From positions 1-37,250 of the forward strand of contig PLRS01000129.1 in the NCBI GenBank assembly GCA_003164035.1: 37,250 bases of DNA, read 5' to 3'. The position numbers and the translations under genes were made by a program. This document shows, piece after piece, positions 34,846 to 37,250 of the stretch (within the stretch, counting starts at the first letter, position 1; each line of letters starts with the position of its first letter). This stretch comes from Bryobacterales bacterium (GTDB taxonomy: Bacteria > Acidobacteriota > Terriglobia > Bryobacterales > Bryobacteraceae). A model generated the notes under the pieces. The model saw only the letters and a list, made by a program, of their open reading frames with translations. It was not told the DNA's origin and searched no databases.

Positions 34846-36915
34846 ATGAAAGCGACCCGCAAGCCACGGCAATCGCGCCAGGCCTCGCGGCCGGTCCCGC
34901 CGGAAGACTCCCTTTCCCGGCCGGCGGCGCGCACCTGGCGGCGGCACGCCTCGCGCATGCTCGCGCTCTGGGCCCTGCTCCTGGCAACGTATTCCAATTC
35001 CTTCCAGGCGGGCCTGGTATTCGACAATTCCAGGGCGATTTTGCGGGATGCCCGAATCCGGGCGGCGACGCCGGAGAACGTGCGGCGCATTTTCACCGAA
35101 GGCTACAGCAGCACCACCTCGGGCCTGTATCGCCCGCTCACGACCTTCTCCTACCTGCTGAATTACGCCGTCGCCGGTAATGGAATTCGTCCGGCGGGCT
35201 ACCATTGGGCCAATCTGACGGTACATGCGGCGAATGTCTCGCTCGTGTACCTTTTGGGATTAGTGGTCTTTGGGACGGCCGCGCCGGCCTTTGCCCTGGC
35301 GGCGCTCTGGGGGGTGCATCCGCTGCTCACCGAATCCGTCACCAATATTGTGGGCCGCGCCGACCTGCTGGCAGCCTTTGGCGTACTGGCCGGCTTGCTG
35401 TGCTACACCAGAAGCGCTTCCGCCGCCGGGCGCGACAAGCTGCTCTGGCTGGCGGCGATGGCAGCCGCCCAGGCCATCGGGATCTTCTCCAAAGAGAGCG
35501 CGGTCATTCTGCCCGGCATCGTACTTCTATACGACCTGACCTGGCGGCGGCGCGCAGGTTGGCGGGAGCGCGCCGCGGCCTTCACCGCGCTGGCCCTGCC
35601 GATTGCCGTATTTTTCTATTTGCGCGGCACATTAGAGACGCATCTTTCCGCCTCGAACAGCGACAATCCCCTGTTGACCGCGGATTTCTGGACGGCGCGG
35701 CTCACGGCTATCAAAGTGATCGGCAAGTATCTGTGGCTGTTTGTCTGGCCGGCCGGTTTATCGGCGGATTATTCCTATAACGCCGTGCCGACATTTGGCT
35801 GGCATCCGGCGGAATGGGAGGACGCGAAGGCCCTGATTGCGCTGGCGATCTGCCTGGCCGGCGCCCTGCTCGCCGTACGCTCGTACCGCGCGCGGAAGCC
35901 GATATTTTTCTTCCTCGCTTTCTTTTTCGTCGCTCTGCTGCCGGCGTCGAATCTGGCGATTCTCATCGGGAGCATCATGGCCGAGCGGTTCGTTTACCTG
36001 CCGTCGATCGGCCTCGCCGGGTGCGCGATTGCGGGAATCTACGCGCTGGGCCGGCGGGCGCCGCGCAAGCTTGCCCCGGGAGCCGCTTGGGTTGCACTCG
36101 GCCTCTTGTGCCTGGCATGTGCCGCGCGAACCTACGCTCGCAACCTCGACTGGTTTGATGAGCGCAGTCTCTGGACGAGCGCGGCGAACGCCTGTCCGGC
36201 AAGCGCCAAGGCACACTACAATCTGGGAACCGTTCTGGCGGAAGTGCCCGGCCAGCTCCCGGACGCCATGGCCCAGTTTGAAGCGGCGCTGCGGATCAAT
36301 CCCGATTTTGCCGAGGCGCATGACAACCTGGGGAAGGCCCTGCTGCAAACGCCTGGGCGCCTCGCCGACGCCACTGTCCACTTTGAAGCGGCGATACGGA
36401 TCGATCCCGGTCTTGCCGAAGCGCACAGCAATCTGGGAACCGTCCTGTTGCAAGAGCCCGGCCGGCTCCCGGACGCCATTGCCCAGTTTGAAGCGGCGCT
36501 GCGGATCGACCCCGATTTTGCCCAGGCGCATAGCAACCTGGGTAAGGCCCTGGCGCAAGAGCCCGGGCGGCTCGCCGACGCCATCTCCGAGTTTGAAGCG
36601 GCGCTGCGGATCAGCCCCGATCTTGCGGAAGCGCATAGCAATCTGGGAACGGTCCTGCTGCAAGAGCCCGGGCGCCTCGCCGACGCCATTGCCCAGTTGG
36701 AAGCGGCGCTGCGGATCGATCCCGATTTTGCCCAGGCGCACAATAACCTGGGAATCGCTCTGGCGCAGGTGCCCGGCCGGCTCCCGGACGCCATTGCCCA
36801 GTTTGAAGCCGCGCTGCGGATCGATCCCAATCTTGCGGAGGCACAGACCAACCTGGGAAAGGCGCGCGACAAACTGAGAGACGCCGAATCGCAACTGCGC
36901 GGCCTAAGCCGTTAG
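34846..36915 (+). CDS. TMTC-like polytopic membrane protein with C-terminal TPR repeats
   Basis: This 689-residue protein has about 10 membrane segments in residues 35-430 and TPRs from about 456 to the end. GLVFDNSRAILRD, YRPLTTFSYLLNYAVAG, GVHPLLTESVTNIVGRADLL, and FFVALLPASN with MAERFVYLPSIG match the TMTC/bacterial GT-C-like family, whose animal members are O-mannosyltransferases. The usual DD after the first segment is D-N here. Function in bacteria is unknown, but envelope protein glycosylation is a reasonable guess. The start ATG overlaps another ATG 4 bases earlier in a different frame. Confidence 0.88.
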   Translation: MKATRKPRQSRQASRPVPPEDSLSRPAARTWRRHASRMLALWALLLATYSNSFQAGLVFDNSRAILRDARIRAATPENVRRIFTEGYSSTTSGLYRPLTTFSYLLNYAVAGNGIRPAGYHWANLTVHAANVSLVYLLGLVVFGTAAPAFALAALWGVHPLLTESVTNIVGRADLLAAFGVLAGLLCYTRSASAAGRDKLLWLAAMAAAQAIGIFSKESAVILPGIVLLYDLTWRRRAGWRERAAAFTALALPIAVFFYLRGTLETHLSASNSDNPLLTADFWTARLTAIKVIGKYLWLFVWPAGLSADYSYNAVPTFGWHPAEWEDAKALIALAICLAGALLAVRSYRARKPIFFFLAFFFVALLPASNLAILIGSIMAERFVYLPSIGLAGCAIAGIYALGRRAPRKLAPGAAWVALGLLCLACAARTYARNLDWFDERSLWTSAANACPASAKAHYNLGTVLAEVPGQLPDAMAQFEAALRINPDFAEAHDNLGKALLQTPGRLADATVHFEAAIRIDPGLAEAHSNLGTVLLQEPGRLPDAIAQFEAALRIDPDFAQAHSNLGKALAQEPGRLADAISEFEAALRISPDLAEAHSNLGTVLLQEPGRLADAIAQLEAALRIDPDFAQAHNNLGIALAQVPGRLPDAIAQFEAALRIDPNLAEAQTNLGKARDKLRDAESQLRGLSR
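36211..36840 (+). repeat. Six 105-bp tandem TPR repeats arranged as three 210-bp dimers
   Basis: Repeat units start at 36211, 36316, 36421, 36526, 36631 and 36736, with a partial seventh at 36841. Each encodes 35 residues (one more than a standard TPR), and GAAGCGGCGCTGCGGATC recurs in most units. Odd units carry GTVL and end DFA(E/Q); even units carry GKAL or GIAL and end (G/D/N)LAE. This alternation points to duplication of two-repeat blocks. Confidence 0.85.
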
Positions 36916-37250
36916 TACCGTGACCAGGAGATCCGGTGCCAATCAGCCACCGCTTGCTGACGCGCGCGGCTCGGTTACGAGCCACGACCGTAAGGGAGTG
37001 GTTTCACGCTATATAGCTCACACAATCATGGGGTCAGAGATCCAGTCTCTGTTATAGGCAAATGCAGCCGAGCCGCGACGGCGGGGAGCGTGAGGAACTC
37101 AAATTCGGGCCACGGATAGACCAACGCGGTAAGCCGCAACGAAATCCATTCATAGAGTTGACTGAACCAGGCTGCCAAGGGGCACCGGCAGGCGAAAACG
37201 CCTTCTCGACGAAAGCAGCCAATTGCGGGGCAGACCACGAAAAACGATGG
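36916..37250. other. Terminal intergenic stretch, no gene recognised
   Basis: These 335 bases hold a small inverted repeat, CAGAGA (37035-37040), TCCAG, TCTCTG (37046-37051), preceded by TGGGGT, a composition seen in some extragenic palindromes. A 70-codon minus-strand frame (37026-37238, GTG start inside a repeat) is open to the right edge but resembles no known family. The last 21 bases repeat 30980-31000. Confidence 0.45.
37230..37250 (+). repeat. Second copy of the 21-nt intergenic repeat, cut by the window end
   Basis: The window ends inside an exact copy of 30980-31000 (GCAGACCACG, AAAAACGATGG). Only the left arm and loop of the hairpin are visible. Confidence 0.75.

Noticed and set aside
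36211-36840. CRISPR array
   Set aside because: The regular 105-bp repeats are coding TPR units without unique spacers; no cas gene is present.
37026-37238. 70-codon minus-strand gene
   Set aside because: Its GTG start falls in a dispersed repeat, it matches no family and the window ends within 12 bases; kept only as part of the intergenic description.

Overview
The window looks like a chromosomal segment of an Acidobacteriota bacterium, probably Bryobacterales/Solibacter-like. The reasons are high GC, an acidobacterial-type duplicated MacB/FtsX permease, a VWFA-related secreted protein, a DUF1080 protein, many secreted glycoside hydrolases and a high density of toxin-antitoxin (TA) genes. 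This assignment is inferred from gene content; no rRNA or tRNA gene is present.

Layout. 1-2.8 kb is a TA island: a partial HicB-like/HicA pair, HigBA, a second HigB/HigA-type pair with a frameshifted toxin, a remnant resembling a DUF3800 protein, and BrnTA. 2.9-4.8 kb holds dedA and glgC (minus strand). 4.9-15.7 kb is a plus-strand carbohydrate catabolism cluster: a DUF1080-metallohydrolase fusion, a cyclase-family protein, a TIM-barrel glycoside hydrolase, two sugar isomerase/epimerase-like proteins, an MFS carrier, an SSS symporter with a small membrane partner, and a secreted esterase. Another TA pair, its toxin internally deleted, sits inside this cluster. 15.7-16.8 kb holds a small membrane protein and a HAD phosphatase (minus). 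17.1-22.3 kb holds ftsY, ribD, ribE and an ABC-type permease, closely packed. 22.3-24 kb holds a second BrnT pair, a gene-poor stretch and an N-terminally truncated HigA. 24-29.9 kb is minus strand: a GH2 enzyme, a circularly permuted ATP-grasp-like protein and a secreted TPR protein. 29.9-37.2 kb holds miaA, a secreted nitrilase-superfamily enzyme, a ribbon-helix-helix antitoxin with a truncated PIN toxin, a fragment of a regulatory-domain protein, a VWFA-related protein and a TMTC-like membrane TPR protein.

How it fits together. The housekeeping genes (ftsY, ribD, ribE, miaA, glgC) are complete and ordinary. The sugar cluster has uptake (two carriers), depolymerising or deacylating secreted enzymes and intracellular-type isomerases, and its DUF1080 domain raises the possibility of 3-keto-glycoside metabolism. 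The most striking pattern is the state of the TA modules. Three toxins carry three different lesions (1-nt frameshift, in-frame deletion of the core, truncation after about 13 residues), while the cognate antitoxin reading frames remain intact. A further HigA stands alone. One of these antitoxins has a perfect palindromic operator-like site that overlaps the stop codon of the MFS gene. Several intergenic hairpins look like dispersed repeats; one 21-nt sequence occurs twice, 6.25 kb apart.
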